Part shown: positions 13,088-23,123 of the stretch, piece after piece | How positions within the stretch are numbered: position 1 is the first letter of the stretch | Layout: each line of letters begins with the position of its first letter | NCBI GenBank assembly: GCA_022376925.1 | Contig: JAIOJX010000006.1 | Location: forward strand, 62,333,394-62,397,393 | DNA length: 64,000 bases | Reading direction: 5' to 3' | From: Tragulus kanchil | Taxonomy: Eukaryota; Chordata; Mammalia; Artiodactyla; Tragulidae | Translations under genes and position numbers: made by a program | Notes under the pieces: model-generated | What the model saw: only the letters and a program-made list of their open reading frames with translations | Database searches by the model: none | What the model was told of the DNA's origin: nothing

Positions 13088-13300
13088 CTGGGATCAGCCC
13101 GAGCCCCAGCCTAACCTGGGACCGCGCTTGCCGCGCCCCACGCCCGACACACTGGGATCAGCCCACGCCCCGCCCAACCCGGGATGGCACTTGCCGCACC
13201 CCGCGTCCGACACTGGGATCAGCCCGCGCTCCCGCCCAACCCGGGACAGCGAGTGCACCGCGGTCCCCTGCCCAACGGATAGAGATCAGCCCGCCGTCCC
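13088..13300 (+). repeat. GC-rich imperfect monomers in the L1 5' UTR
   Basis: Three to four imperfect units of about 61-65 bp start at about 13088, 13152, 13213 and 13278. Each has a ctgggatcagccc-like start and the first three a cccaacccggga-like middle. The fourth is more diverged (agagatcagccc). CpG is frequent. Monomer arrays are known in some L1 promoters; whether this one is typical for the subfamily I cannot tell. Confidence 0.75.
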
Positions 13301-13482
13301 CGTCAGCATCTGAGCTTGCAGACCGGTGCCATAAGGAAAACGCTGCATCATCAAGACAACACCATCGAGAGCAGACTGGCTTCCAGACAGATGAGAGGAT
13401 AAAAACCAGGGACAGTATTTAGCTTTTTTGTTTATCTGTTGTGGACGGTTCTGCTTATTCGTTTGGTTGGTCAGGTTTGGGT

Positions 13483-13620
13483 TTTTTTTTTTTTTCTCTC
13501 TCTCTCTCTTTGATCTCTTCTTATTAAGTTTCTCCTCCCTTTTTTTTTTAATTTTTAATTTTTTTGATTTTTAATTATTAATTTTTTATTATTAATTTTT
13601 TTTTAAAATTTTAATTCTTG
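13483..13620 (+). repeat. Pyrimidine and poly-T tract in the L1 5' UTR
   Basis: A run of about 15 t, a (tc)n stretch, then further t runs separated by aat/att. This low-complexity tract lies between the GC-rich promoter part and the ORF1 leader. The run lengths may be unreliable. Confidence 0.7.
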
Positions 13621-14294
13621 AACTTCCAATTTTCTTTCCTCTTTCCCACTCCTTCCTCCCTCTATGTTCTAAATCTAAAACTTTCTCCTATATACCACTA
13701 CCCCCTAGATAAATATCTCCTACCTTCCTGTCTCCACTATTCTCTCCCAGCTGCACCAAACAAAACAACACACTAATCTTGGCTACATAACCCTATAAAA
13801 TCCTTCCAAGTTGAATCTATTCCTTCTCATTATCCATACATTTTCCACCTTCTCACTCCCAACACATGTCTTAGTTAAAAATTGCTTTCAATGATGAAAT
13901 AGTCCAAGCCAGGACCCTACCCAAGATCTATTTTTCCAGGCACTATTCTAATTAACTCAGAGCTTAATGGGCAAGTACCATCTTTGATTGTGTCATTTGC
14001 CAGGAAAATTTCCTATGCTTTATCACCGTAAAACTGGTTAGATGTGGTTATTGCTGTGTATGTATATATATCTTATGACTAGGTTAGAAAACATCTGCAT
14101 GCTTTTATGACTGTCACCCATTAGGGACACACCTCTTGCTCCTCAGATGCTAGTATTTGAACTAATATCATGGAACACCATAGCAAACCAGGCATAGAGC
14201 CTACATCCCCTGACCAATCATCAAACCAAGGATCCTTGAACTAGAAGCCCTGATTCCAAGACCCCACACTATCAAAGAACATATAACACTAGAG

Positions 14295-15188
14295 ATGAAA
14301 CGACAGAGAAACACTGCACAAATGAAGGACCAAGCTAGAGAATCACAGCCTCAAATGACAGAGGAGGAGATAGACAAATTATCTGAAAGAGAATTCAGAA
14401 AAACTATTCTAATGAGGATGCAAAACACAGAAAACAGAATATTAGAGGAAATTAGTACATTGAGAAAAGACATGCAGGAAATGAAAAATAAGCAAATAGA
14501 GACCACCAACTCAATTGCTGAACTCAAAAATACGATAGAAGGCCTCAACAGTAGACTATCTGAGGCTGAAGAACGGATAAGTGTGCTGGAAGATAGACTG
14601 GTGGAAATAACTGGTGAGGAACAGAACAAAGCCAAAAGAATGAAAAGAACTGAGGAAAGCCTCAGGGACCTATGGGACAATATCAAACGCACCAACATTA
14701 GAATTATAGGAGTCCCAGAAGAAGAAGAAGGGAAGAAAGGTTACGAAAAAATTCTTGAAGAGGTTATTGTAGAAAACTTCCCCAGCATGGGAAAGGAAAT
14801 AGTCAGCCATGTCCAAGAAGCACAAAGAGTTCCATACAGGATAAACCCTAGAAGAAACACACCAAGGCACATTCTAATCAAACTAACACAGACTAAATAT
14901 AAAGACAGATTACTAAAAGCAGCTAGAAGCAAACAACAAATAACATATAAAGAAAACCCCATACGTCTAACTGCGGATCTCTCAACAGAAACCCTGCAGG
15001 CCAGAAGAGAATGGCAGGACACATTTAAACAGCTAAAAGAGAATAACCTCCAACCACGAATTCTCTACCCAGCAAAAATCTCATTCAGAATCGATGGAGA
15101 AGTCAAAAGCTTTTCAGACAAACAAAAACTAAAAGAATTCTGTACCACAAAACCAGCCCTACAACCAGTGTTAAAGGGCCTGATATAA
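14295..15188 (+). CDS. L1 ORF1 protein (RNA-binding chaperone), intact
   Basis: The 297-residue frame encodes the L1 ORF1 protein, which trimerises, coats L1 RNA and acts as a nucleic-acid chaperone in the retrotransposition particle. Residues about 20-125 are charged and heptad-like, fitting the coiled coil. An RRM-type core follows with the RNP-like NIRIIGVPE at about 135. The C-terminal domain holds HILIKL, YKDRLLKAAR and LTADLS around 193-230. The length is slightly short of the roughly 340 of human ORF1p. No stop or frameshift is present. I chose the M of MKRQRN because the second copy at 15499 shares it, while upstream sequence diverges. Expression from this site is inferred only. Confidence 0.93.
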   Translation: MKRQRNTAQMKDQARESQPQMTEEEIDKLSEREFRKTILMRMQNTENRILEEISTLRKDMQEMKNKQIETTNSIAELKNTIEGLNSRLSEAEERISVLEDRLVEITGEEQNKAKRMKRTEESLRDLWDNIKRTNIRIIGVPEEEEGKKGYEKILEEVIVENFPSMGKEIVSHVQEAQRVPYRINPRRNTPRHILIKLTQTKYKDRLLKAARSKQQITYKENPIRLTADLSTETLQARREWQDTFKQLKENNLQPRILYPAKISFRIDGEVKSFSDKQKLKEFCTTKPALQPVLKGLI

Positions 15189-15245
15189 TCAATAAATACA
15201 AGAGTAGAAGAAGTCCTACAAATCAAACCCCAAACTTCTAAGAAG

Positions 15246-15440
15246 ATGACAATAAGAACATTCGTATCAATAATTACTTTGAACGTAAATGGACTAAATG
15301 CTCCAACCAAACGACACAGGTTGACTGAATGGATCAAGAAACATGACCCATATATATGCTGTTTACAAGAGACCCACTTCAGACCTAGAGACACTCATAG
15401 ACTGAAAGTGAAAGGCTGGAAAAAGATATTCCATGCAAAT
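15246..15440 (+). pseudogene. L1 ORF2 start, cut off by duplication 5
   Basis: The first 65 codons of ORF2 begin 57 bp after ORF1 and encode the start of the AP-like endonuclease domain (LNVNGLNAP, then LQETHF, which supply the catalytic Asn and Glu). The frame breaks at the junction where the sequence returns to the ORF1 leader. The same region occurs again at 16450 and 17597. Confidence 0.9.
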
Positions 15441-15498
15441 CATCAAACCAAGGATCCTTGAACTAGAAGCCCTGATTCCAAGAACACAAGAAAACAGA

Positions 15499-16392
15499 AT
15501 GAAACGACAGAGAAACACTGCACAAATGAAGGACCAAGCTAGAGAATCACAGCCTCAAATGACAGAGGAGGAGATAGACAAATTATCTGAAAGAGAATTC
15601 AGAAAAACTATTCTAATGAGGATGCAAAACACAGAAAACAGAATATTAGAGGAAATTAGTACATTGAGAAAAGACATGCAGGAAATGAAAAATAAGCAAA
15701 TAGAGACCACCAACTCAATTGCTGAACTCAAAAATACGATAGAAGGCCTCAACAGTAGACTATCTGAGGCTGAAGAACGGATAAGTGTGCTGGAAGATAG
15801 ACTGGTGGAAATAACTGGTGAGGAACAGAACAAAGCCAAAAGAATGAAAAGAACTGAGGAAAGCCTCAGGGACCTATGGGACAATATCAAACGCACCAAC
15901 ATTAGAATTATAGGAGTCCCAGAAGAAGAAGAAGGGAAGAAAGGTTACGAAAAAATTCTTGAAGAGGTTATTGTAGAAAACTTCCCCAGCATGGGAAAGG
16001 AAATAGTCAGCCATGTCCAAGAAGCACAAAGAGTTCCATACAGGATAAACCCTAGAAGAAACACACCAAGGCACATTCTAATCAAACTAACACAGACTAA
16101 ATATAAAGACAGATTACTAAAAGCAGCTAGAAGCAAACAACAAATAACATATAAAGAAAACCCCATACGTCTAACTGCGGATCTCTCAACAGAAACCCTG
16201 CAGGCCAGAAGAGAATGGCAGGACACATTTAAACAGCTAAAAGAGAATAACCTCCAACCACGAATTCTCTACCCAGCAAAAATCTCATTCAGAATCGATG
16301 GAGAAGTCAAAAGCTTTTCAGACAAACAAAAACTAAAAGAATTCTGTACCACAAAACCAGCCCTACAACCAGTGTTAAAGGGCCTGATATAA
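15499..16392 (+). CDS. L1 ORF1 protein, second copy
   Basis: The product is identical in translation to the ORF1 at 14295. An open frame extends 22 codons upstream to 15433, but those codons come from the duplication junction and not from an L1, so I start at the shared M. This copy has no 5' UTR or promoter of its own. It leads into the longer ORF2 remnant at 16450. If the duplication is an assembly error, this is the same gene seen twice. Confidence 0.9.
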   Translation: MKRQRNTAQMKDQARESQPQMTEEEIDKLSEREFRKTILMRMQNTENRILEEISTLRKDMQEMKNKQIETTNSIAELKNTIEGLNSRLSEAEERISVLEDRLVEITGEEQNKAKRMKRTEESLRDLWDNIKRTNIRIIGVPEEEEGKKGYEKILEEVIVENFPSMGKEIVSHVQEAQRVPYRINPRRNTPRHILIKLTQTKYKDRLLKAARSKQQITYKENPIRLTADLSTETLQARREWQDTFKQLKENNLQPRILYPAKISFRIDGEVKSFSDKQKLKEFCTTKPALQPVLKGLI

Positions 16393-16449
16393 TCAATAAA
16401 TACAAGAGTAGAAGAAGTCCTACAAATCAAACCCCAAACTTCTAAGAAG

Positions 16450-17457
16450 ATGACAATAAGAACATTCGTATCAATAATTACTTTGAACGTAAATGGACTA
16501 AATGCTCCAACCAAACGACACAGGTTGACTGAATGGATCAAGAAACATGACCCATATATATGCTGTTTACAAGAGACCCACTTCAGACCTAGAGACACTC
16601 ATAGACTGAAAGTGAAAGGCTGGAAAAAGATATTCCATGCAAATGGAAATCAAAAGAAAGCTGGAGTGGCAATCCTCATATAAGACAAAATGGATTTTAA
16701 AGTAAAGAAGATTCTAAGAGACAAGGCAGGTCACTATATCATGATTAAAGGATCCATCCAAGAGGAAGACATAACAGTCATGAACATCTACGCACCCAAC
16801 ACAGGGGCACCTCAATACATAAAACAGATACTTTCAGACTTAAAAGAAGAAATCAATAATAACACAGTAATAGTAGGAGACTTTAACACTCCTCTCACAC
16901 CAATGGATAGATCATCTAAACAGAAAATTAATAAAGAAACACAAGCCTTAAACGCCACACTAGAAAAGATGGACCTCATCGATATCTTTAGGACGTTCCA
17001 TCCAAAAGCAGAAGAATACACTTTCTTCTCAAGTGCTCACGGAACATTCTCCAAGATAGACCACACCTTGGGCCACAAATCTAACCTCAGTCAATTCAAG
17101 AAAACTGAAATTATATCAACCATCTTCTCAGACCAAAATGCAATGAGACTAGAGATCAACCACAGGAAAAAAATCACTAAAAATACAAACACATGGCGAT
17201 TAAACAACACTTACCTAAAAAACCAACTGATCACTGAGGAAATCAAAGGAGAAATTAAAAAATTCTAGAAGAAAATGACAATGGATATACGACCATGCAA
17301 AACTTATGGGACACTGCAAAAGCAGTCCTAAGGGGGAAATTTATAGCAATACAATCCCACCTCAAGAAACTAGGAAAATATGAAGCAGGTGACCTAACCC
17401 TCCGCTTAAAACAATTGGAAAAAGAAGAACAGAAACATCCCCAGAAGACATAAAATG
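16450..17457 (+). pseudogene. L1 ORF2 endonuclease domain, broken (copy A)
   Basis: This segment encodes the L1 endonuclease, which nicks the target DNA to prime reverse transcription. Visible family motifs are LNVNGLN, LQETHF, NIYAPN, VGDFN and HGTFSKIDH, so most active-site positions are there. It is broken by an in-frame TAA at 16681 where a Ser codon is expected. A one-base loss before 17266 then brings a TAG and shifts the frame. The 8-bp loss at 17443 and the junction at 17461 end it. Both older lesions occur in the other copies and so predate or are common to the duplication. Confidence 0.92.
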
Positions 17458-17462
17458 GGCCT

Positions 17463-17540
17463 TTTCAGACAAACAAAAACTAAAAGAATTCTGTACCACA
17501 AAACCAGCCCTACAACCAGTGTTAAAGGGCCTGATATAAT
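17463..17540 (+). pseudogene. Partial third copy of the L1 ORF1 C-terminus
   Basis: Copy 2 of duplication 6 begins inside the last 26 codons of ORF1 (SFSDKQKLKEF onward) and runs to its stop. It has no start and is only a by-product of the duplication. Confidence 0.9.
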
Positions 17541-17596
17541 CAATAAATACAAGAGTAGAAGAAGTCCTACAAATCAAACCCCAAACTTCTAAGAAG

Positions 17597-19250
17597 ATGA
17601 CAATAAGAACATTCGTATCAATAATTACTTTGAACGTAAATGGACTAAATGCTCCAACCAAACGACACAGGTTGACTGAATGGATCAAGAAACATGACCC
17701 ATATATATGCTGTTTACAAGAGACCCACTTCAGACCTAGAGACACTCATAGACTGAAAGTGAAAGGCTGGAAAAAGATATTCCATGCAAATGGAAATCAA
17801 AAGAAAGCTGGAGTGGCAATCCTCATATAAGACAAAATGGATTTTAAAGTAAAGAAGATTCTAAGAGACAAGGCAGGTCACTATATCATGATTAAAGGAT
17901 CCATCCAAGAGGAAGACATAACAGTCATGAACATCTACGCACCCAACACAGGGGCACCTCAATACATAAAACAGATACTTTCAGACTTAAAAGAAGAAAT
18001 CAATAATAACACAGTAATAGTAGGAGAGTTTAACACTCCTCTCACACCAATGGATAGATCATCTAAACAGAAAATTAATAAAGAAACACAAGCCTTAAAC
18101 GCCACACTAGAAAAGATGGACCTCATCGATATCTTTAGGACGTTCCATCCAAAAGCAGAAGAATACACTTTCTTCTCAAGTGCTCACGGAACATTCTCCA
18201 AGATAGACCACACCTTGGGCCACAAATCTAACCTCAGTCAATTCAAGAAAACTGAAATTATATCAACCATCTTCTCAGACCAAAATGCAATGAGACTAGA
18301 GATCAACCACAGGAAAAAAATCACTAAAAATACAAACACATGGCGATTAAACAACACTTACCTAAAAAACCAACTGATCACTGAGGAAATCAAAGGAGAA
18401 ATTAAAAAATTCTAGAAGAAAATGACAATGGATATACGACCATGCAAAACTTATGGGACACTGCAAAAGCAGTCCTAAGGGGGAAATTTATAGCAATACA
18501 ATCCCACCTCAAGAAACTAGGAAAATATGAAGCAGGTGACCTAACCCTCCGCTTAAAACAATTGGAAAAAGAAGAACAGAAACATCCCAAAGCCAGCAGA
18601 AGACATAAAATTATAAAGACTAGAGCAGAAATAAATTAGAAAGAAATGAAAGAAACTATAGTTCAAATAAATAAAACAAAAAGCTGGTTCTTTGAAAAGG
18701 TAAAAAAAATTGGCAAGCCTCTGGCGAGACTCATCAAGAAAAAGAGGGAGAAGAACCAGATCAACAAAATCAAAAACGAAAAAGGAGAGATTGCAACAGA
18801 TAATGCAGAAATCCAAAGGATTCTAAGAGACTATTATGAGCAACTCTATGGCAACACACTGGACAACCTGGAAGAAATGGACAGTTTCTTGGGGAAGATC
18901 AATCTCCCAAGACTGAGCCAGGAAGAAACAGAAACGTTGAACAACCCAATCACAAGCTCAGAAATCGAATTTGTGATAAAAAATCCACCCAAAAATAAAA
19001 GCCCAGGACCAGATGGCTTCACAGCCGAACTCTACCAAACATTTAAAGAAGAGCTAATGCCTGTCCTTCTAAAACTCTTTCAAAAAATTGCACAGGAAGG
19101 AAAACTTCCAAACACATTCTAAGAGGCCACCATCACCCTGATACCCAAACCAGGCAAAGGCAACACAAAAAAAGGAAAATTACAGACCAATTTCTCTGAT
19201 GAACTTAGATGCCAAGATCCTCAACAAAATCCTAGCAAACAGAATTCAAC
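17597..19250 (+). pseudogene. L1 ORF2 endonuclease to RT linker, broken (copy B)
   Basis: Second copy of the ORF2 start, continuing further. The endonuclease motif reads GEFN here instead of GDFN (codon at 18026), replacing a residue expected in the active site. Shared lesions are TAA at 17828, the frameshift/TAG at 18413, TAG at 18637 and TAA at 19120. Between them lies the linker before the reverse transcriptase domain ([48 protein letters not shown]). The copy ends at the junction near 19248. Confidence 0.92.
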
Positions 19251-20148
19251 AACACTTACCTAAAAAACCAACTGATCACTGAGGAAATCAAAGGAGAAAT
19301 TAAAAAATTCTAGAAGAAAATGACAATGGATATACGACCATGCAAAACTTATGGGACACTGCAAAAGCAGTCCTAAGGGGGAAATTTATAGCAATACAAT
19401 CCCACCTCAAGAAACTAGGAAAATATGAAGCAGGTGACCTAACCCTCCGCTTAAAACAATTGGAAAAAGAAGAACAGAAACATCCCAAAGCCAGCAGAAG
19501 ACATAAAATTATAAAGACTAGAGCAGAAATAAATTAGAAAGAAATGAAAGAAACTATAGTTCAAATAAATAAAACAAAAAGCTGGTTCTTTGAAAAGGTA
19601 AAAAAAATTGGCAAGCCTCTGGCGAGACTCATCAAGAAAAAGAGGGAGAAGAACCAGATCAACAAAATCAAAAACGAAAAAGGAGAGATTGCAACAGATA
19701 ATGCAGAAATCCAAAGGATTCTAAGAGACTATTATGAGCAACTCTATGGCAACACACTGGACAACCTGGAAGAAATGGACAGTTTCTTGGGGAAGATCAA
19801 TCTCCCAAGACTGAGCCAGGAAGAAACAGAAACGTTGAACAACCCAATCACAAGCTCAGAAATCGAATTTGTGATAAAAAATCCACCCAAAAATAAAAGC
19901 CCAGGACCAGATGGCTTCACAGCCGAACTCTACCAAACATTTAAAGAAGAGCTAATGCCTGTCCTTCTAAAACTCTTTCAAAAAATTGCACAGGAAGGAA
20001 AACTTCCAAACACATTCTAAGAGGCCACCATCACCCTGATACCCAAACCAGGCAAAGGCAACACAAAAAAAGGAAAATTACAGACCAATTTCTCTGATGA
20101 ACTTAGATGCCAAGATCCTCAACAAAATCCTAACAAACAGAATTCAAC
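18350..20148. repeat. Tandem duplication 7 (period 898)
   Basis: Bases 18350-19250 recur as 19248-20148. This is the shortest period in the window. One g/a difference is seen near the end (cctagcaaac at 19232 versus cctaacaaac at 20131). The join shares caac-like bases. The unit is the linker and start of the ORF2 reverse transcriptase domain. Confidence 0.97.
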
Positions 20149-21045
20149 GACACATCAAAAAACTCATACATCATGATCAAGTCGGGTTCATCCCAGGCAT
20201 GCAAGGATTCTTCAACATCCGCAAATCAATCAATGTGATACATCATATTAACAAACTGAGAGACAAAAATCACATGATCATCTCAATAGATGCAGAAAAA
20301 GCCTTCTACAAAGTACAACACCCATTCATGGTAAAAACTCTTCAGAAAATGGGCATAGAAGTAACCTATCTCAACATAGTGAAAGCCATCTATGAGAAGC
20401 CCACAGCGAACATTGTCTTCAACGGAGAAAAACTGAAAGCATTCCCTCTAAGACCAGGAACAAGACAGGGCTGTCCACTTTCACCACTACTATTCAACAT
20501 AGTCCTGGAAGTTCTAGCAACAGCAATAAGAGAAGAGAAAGAAATCAAAGGAATCCAGATTGGAAAGGAAGAAGTCAAGCTCTCTCTTTGCAGATGACAT
20601 GATATTATACATAGAAAATCCCAAAGACTCTATTACAAAGCTACTAGAGCTAATCAACGAATTCAGCAAAGTCGCAGGATACACAGTCAACACACAGAAA
20701 TCACTGGAATTCCTATACACAAACAATGAAAAATCAGAAAATGAAATCAAAGAGGCAGTCCCCTTCACCATCGCAACCAAAAGAATCAAATATCTAGGAA
20801 TAAACCTACCAAAAGAAACAAAAGAACTGTACACAGAAAATTACAAGACACTCATGAAAGAAATTAAAGAAGACTTAAACAGATGGAGAGATATTCCATG
20901 TTCCTGGGTCAGAAGAACCAATATTGTGAAAATAACCATACTACCAAATATCATCTACAGATTCAATGGAATACCTATTCAACTTTCATTGACATTTTTC
21001 AGAGAACTAGACCAAATAATAACACAGTTCATATGGAAACACAAA
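19338..21045 (+). pseudogene. L1 ORF2 linker and reverse transcriptase, broken (copy C)
   Basis: This repeats the linker and goes on through the reverse transcriptase. Visible RT blocks are [11 protein letters not shown], the motif A region [18 protein letters not shown] (motif B) and FADD (motif C). After AF the codon at 20307 is TAC (Tyr), where L1 elements normally have Asp. The FADD block is out of frame with the upstream part because two bases seem missing just before 20585. Stops at 19535 and 20018 and a frameshift near 20075 repeat those of the other copies. It ends at the junction near 21046. Confidence 0.92.
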
Positions 21046-22127
21046 CATTTGAGCTAAGTTCAAAAAAATTGCACAGGAAGGAAAACTTCCAAACACATTC
21101 TAAGAGGCCACCATCACCCTGATACCCAAACCAGGCAAAGGCAACACAAAAAAAGGAAAATTACAGACCAATTTCTCTGATGAACTTAGATGCCAAGATC
21201 CTCAACAAAATCCTAACAAACAGAATTCAACGACACATCAAAAAACTCATACATCATGATCAAGTCGGGTTCATCCCAGGCATGCAAGGATTCTTCAACA
21301 TCCGCAAATCAATCAATGTGATACATCATATTAACAAACTGAGAGACAAAAATCACATGATCATCTCAATAGATGCAGAAAAAGCCTTCTACAAAGTACA
21401 ACACCCATTCATGGTAAAACTCTTCAGAAAATGGGCATAGAAGTAACCTATCTCAACATAGTGAAAGCCATCTATGAGAAGCCCACAGCGAACATTGTCT
21501 TCAACGGAGAAAAACTGAAAGCATTCCCTCTAAGACCAGGAACAAGACAGGGCTGTCCACTTTCACCACTACTATTCAACATAGTCCTGGAAGTTCTAGC
21601 AACAGCAATAAGAGAAGAGAAAGAAATCAAAGGAATCCAGATTGGAAAGGAAGAAGTCAAGCTCTCTCTTTGCAGATGACATGATATTATACATAGAAAA
21701 TCCCAAAGACTCTATTACAAAGCTACTAGAGCTAATCAACGAATTCAGCAAAGTCGCAGGATACACAGTCAACACACAGAAATCACTGGAATTCCTATAC
21801 ACAAACAATGAAAAATCAGAAAATGAAATCAAAGAGGCAGTCCCCTTCACCATCGCAACCAAAAGAATCAAATATCTAGGAATAAACCTACCAAAAGAAA
21901 CAAAAGAACTGTACACAGAAAATTACAAGACACTCATGAAAGAAATTAAAGAAGACTTAAACAGATGGAGAGATATTCCATGTTCCTGGGTCAGAAGAAC
22001 CAATATTGTGAAAATAACCATACTACCAAATATCATCTACAGATTCAATGGAATACCTATTCAACTTTCATTGACATTTTTCAGAGAACTAGACCAAATA
22101 ATAACACAGTTCATATGGAAACACAAA
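19980..22127. repeat. Tandem duplication 8 (period about 1083) with 16-bp filler
   Basis: Bases 19980-21045 recur as 21062-22127. The bases between (21046-21061, catttgagctaagttc) match neither flank. Copy 2 lacks one a (gtaaaactc versus gtaaaaactc near 21416), adding a frameshift to the reverse transcriptase that copy 1 does not have. Confidence 0.96.
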
Positions 22128-23123
22128 AGACCTCGAATAGCCAAAGCAATCCTGAGAAAGAAAAACGGAGCTGGAGGGATCAGCCTCCCCAACTTCAGAC
22201 TCTATTACAAAGCAACAGTCATCAAGACAGTATGGTACTGGCACAAAAACAGAACTATAGACCAATGGAACAAGATCGAGAACCCAGAGATAAACCCACG
22301 CACCTATGGGTACCTTACTTTTGATAAAGGAGGAGAAACTATAAAATGGGACAAAGACAACCTCTTCAACAAGTGGTTCTGGAAAAATTGGACAACTACA
22401 TGCAAAAAAATGAAGTTGGAACATTCTCTGACACCATACACAAAGATCAACTCAAAATGGATTAAAGACCTAAATGTTAGACCAGAAACCATCAAACTCT
22501 TAGAGGAGAATATAGGCAAAACTGTCAAGGACATCAATCAAAGCAAGATCTTCTCTGACCCACCAACTAAAAAAGCAGAACTAAAAAGAAAAATGAACAT
22601 ATGGGACCTCATGAAACTTAAAAGCTTTTGTACAGCAAAAGAAATTACAAAAAAGCTCTACAGACACCCCACAGAGTGGGAGAAAATCATAGCAAATGAA
22701 ACAACAGACAAAGAATTAATCTCCAAAATCTACAAGCAACTCAGACAACTCAGCACAGGGAAAACGAACAACCCAATCAAAAAATGGGAAAAAGACCTAA
22801 AGAGACGCCTCTCCAAAGAGGACATACAGATGGCCCAAAAGCACATGAAACGATGCTCAACCTCGCTTATTATTAGAGAAAAGCAAATTAAAACTACAAT
22901 GAGATATCACCTCACACCCGTCAGAATGGCCATCATCAATAAATGGACAGACAATAAATGCTGGAGAGTGTGCAGAGAAAAGGGAACCCTCTTGCATTGC
23001 TGGTGGGAGTGTAAATTGATACAGCCTCTATGGAAGATAGTCTGGAGATTTCTTAAAAAACTAAAAATAGAAGCACCCTATGACCCAGCAATCCCACTCT
23101 TAGGCTTATATCCTGATGAAATA
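21180..23123 (+). pseudogene. L1 ORF2 reverse transcriptase to C-terminus, broken (copy D)
   Basis: Second copy of the reverse transcriptase, with the private one-base loss near 21416 and the shared two-base loss before FADD near 21667. From about 21642 a long frame stays open through the thumb-like and C-terminal parts. These end in a Cys/His cluster of the form C-x3-C-x7-H-x4-C (CWRVC...H...C) near 22960-23020, conserved in L1 ORF2 and needed for mobility. The frame then crosses the junction at 23124 into a different phase, so the last 70 or so codons to 23330 are not L1 protein. Confidence 0.92.

Larger units (their letters stand above)
12302..14294 (+). promoter_or_regulatory. L1 5' UTR with internal promoter
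   Basis: The region upstream of ORF1 is GC-rich to about 13330, unlike the AT-rich surroundings, then becomes pyrimidine- and T-rich (13470-13620) before the ORF1 leader. L1 5' UTRs contain an internal RNA polymerase II promoter; here the start has the YY1-type motif. The region is not duplicated, so it appears once although ORF1 appears twice. Confidence 0.85.
14216..16644. repeat. Tandem duplication 5 (period about 1222), L1 ORF1
   Basis: Bases 14216-15440 recur as 15438-16644. Near the start of copy 2 a 34-bp stretch of copy 1 (14263-14296 region) is replaced by an unrelated 16-bp one, after which the offset becomes 1204. Copy 1 breaks off inside the ORF2 start and re-enters the ORF1 leader with only 'aat' shared. 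The result is a second, identical ORF1. Confidence 0.96.
16314..18611. repeat. Tandem duplication 6 (period 1147), L1 ORF2 endonuclease
   Basis: Bases 16314-17457 recur as 17461-18611. Copy 1 lacks 8 bp (aaagccag) just before its end, at 17443. One substitution lies inside the endonuclease region: c at 16881 versus g at 18028. The unit covers the end of ORF1, the inter-ORF spacer and the endonuclease part of ORF2. Confidence 0.97.

Noticed and set aside
12574..13313. Overlapping frames of 61-108 codons in the GC-rich zone
   Set aside because: All lie in the L1 5' UTR, where high GC lowers the number of stop codons; none matches an L1 protein.
14351..15022. Reverse-strand frames of 66-115 codons over L1 ORF1
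   Set aside because: They are the antisense shadow of ORF1, with leucine/serine-rich composition expected from the complement of a lysine/glutamate-rich gene.
15433..15498. Upstream extension of the second ORF1 as a new N-terminus
   Set aside because: Those 22 codons are created by the duplication join and differ from the leader of the first copy.
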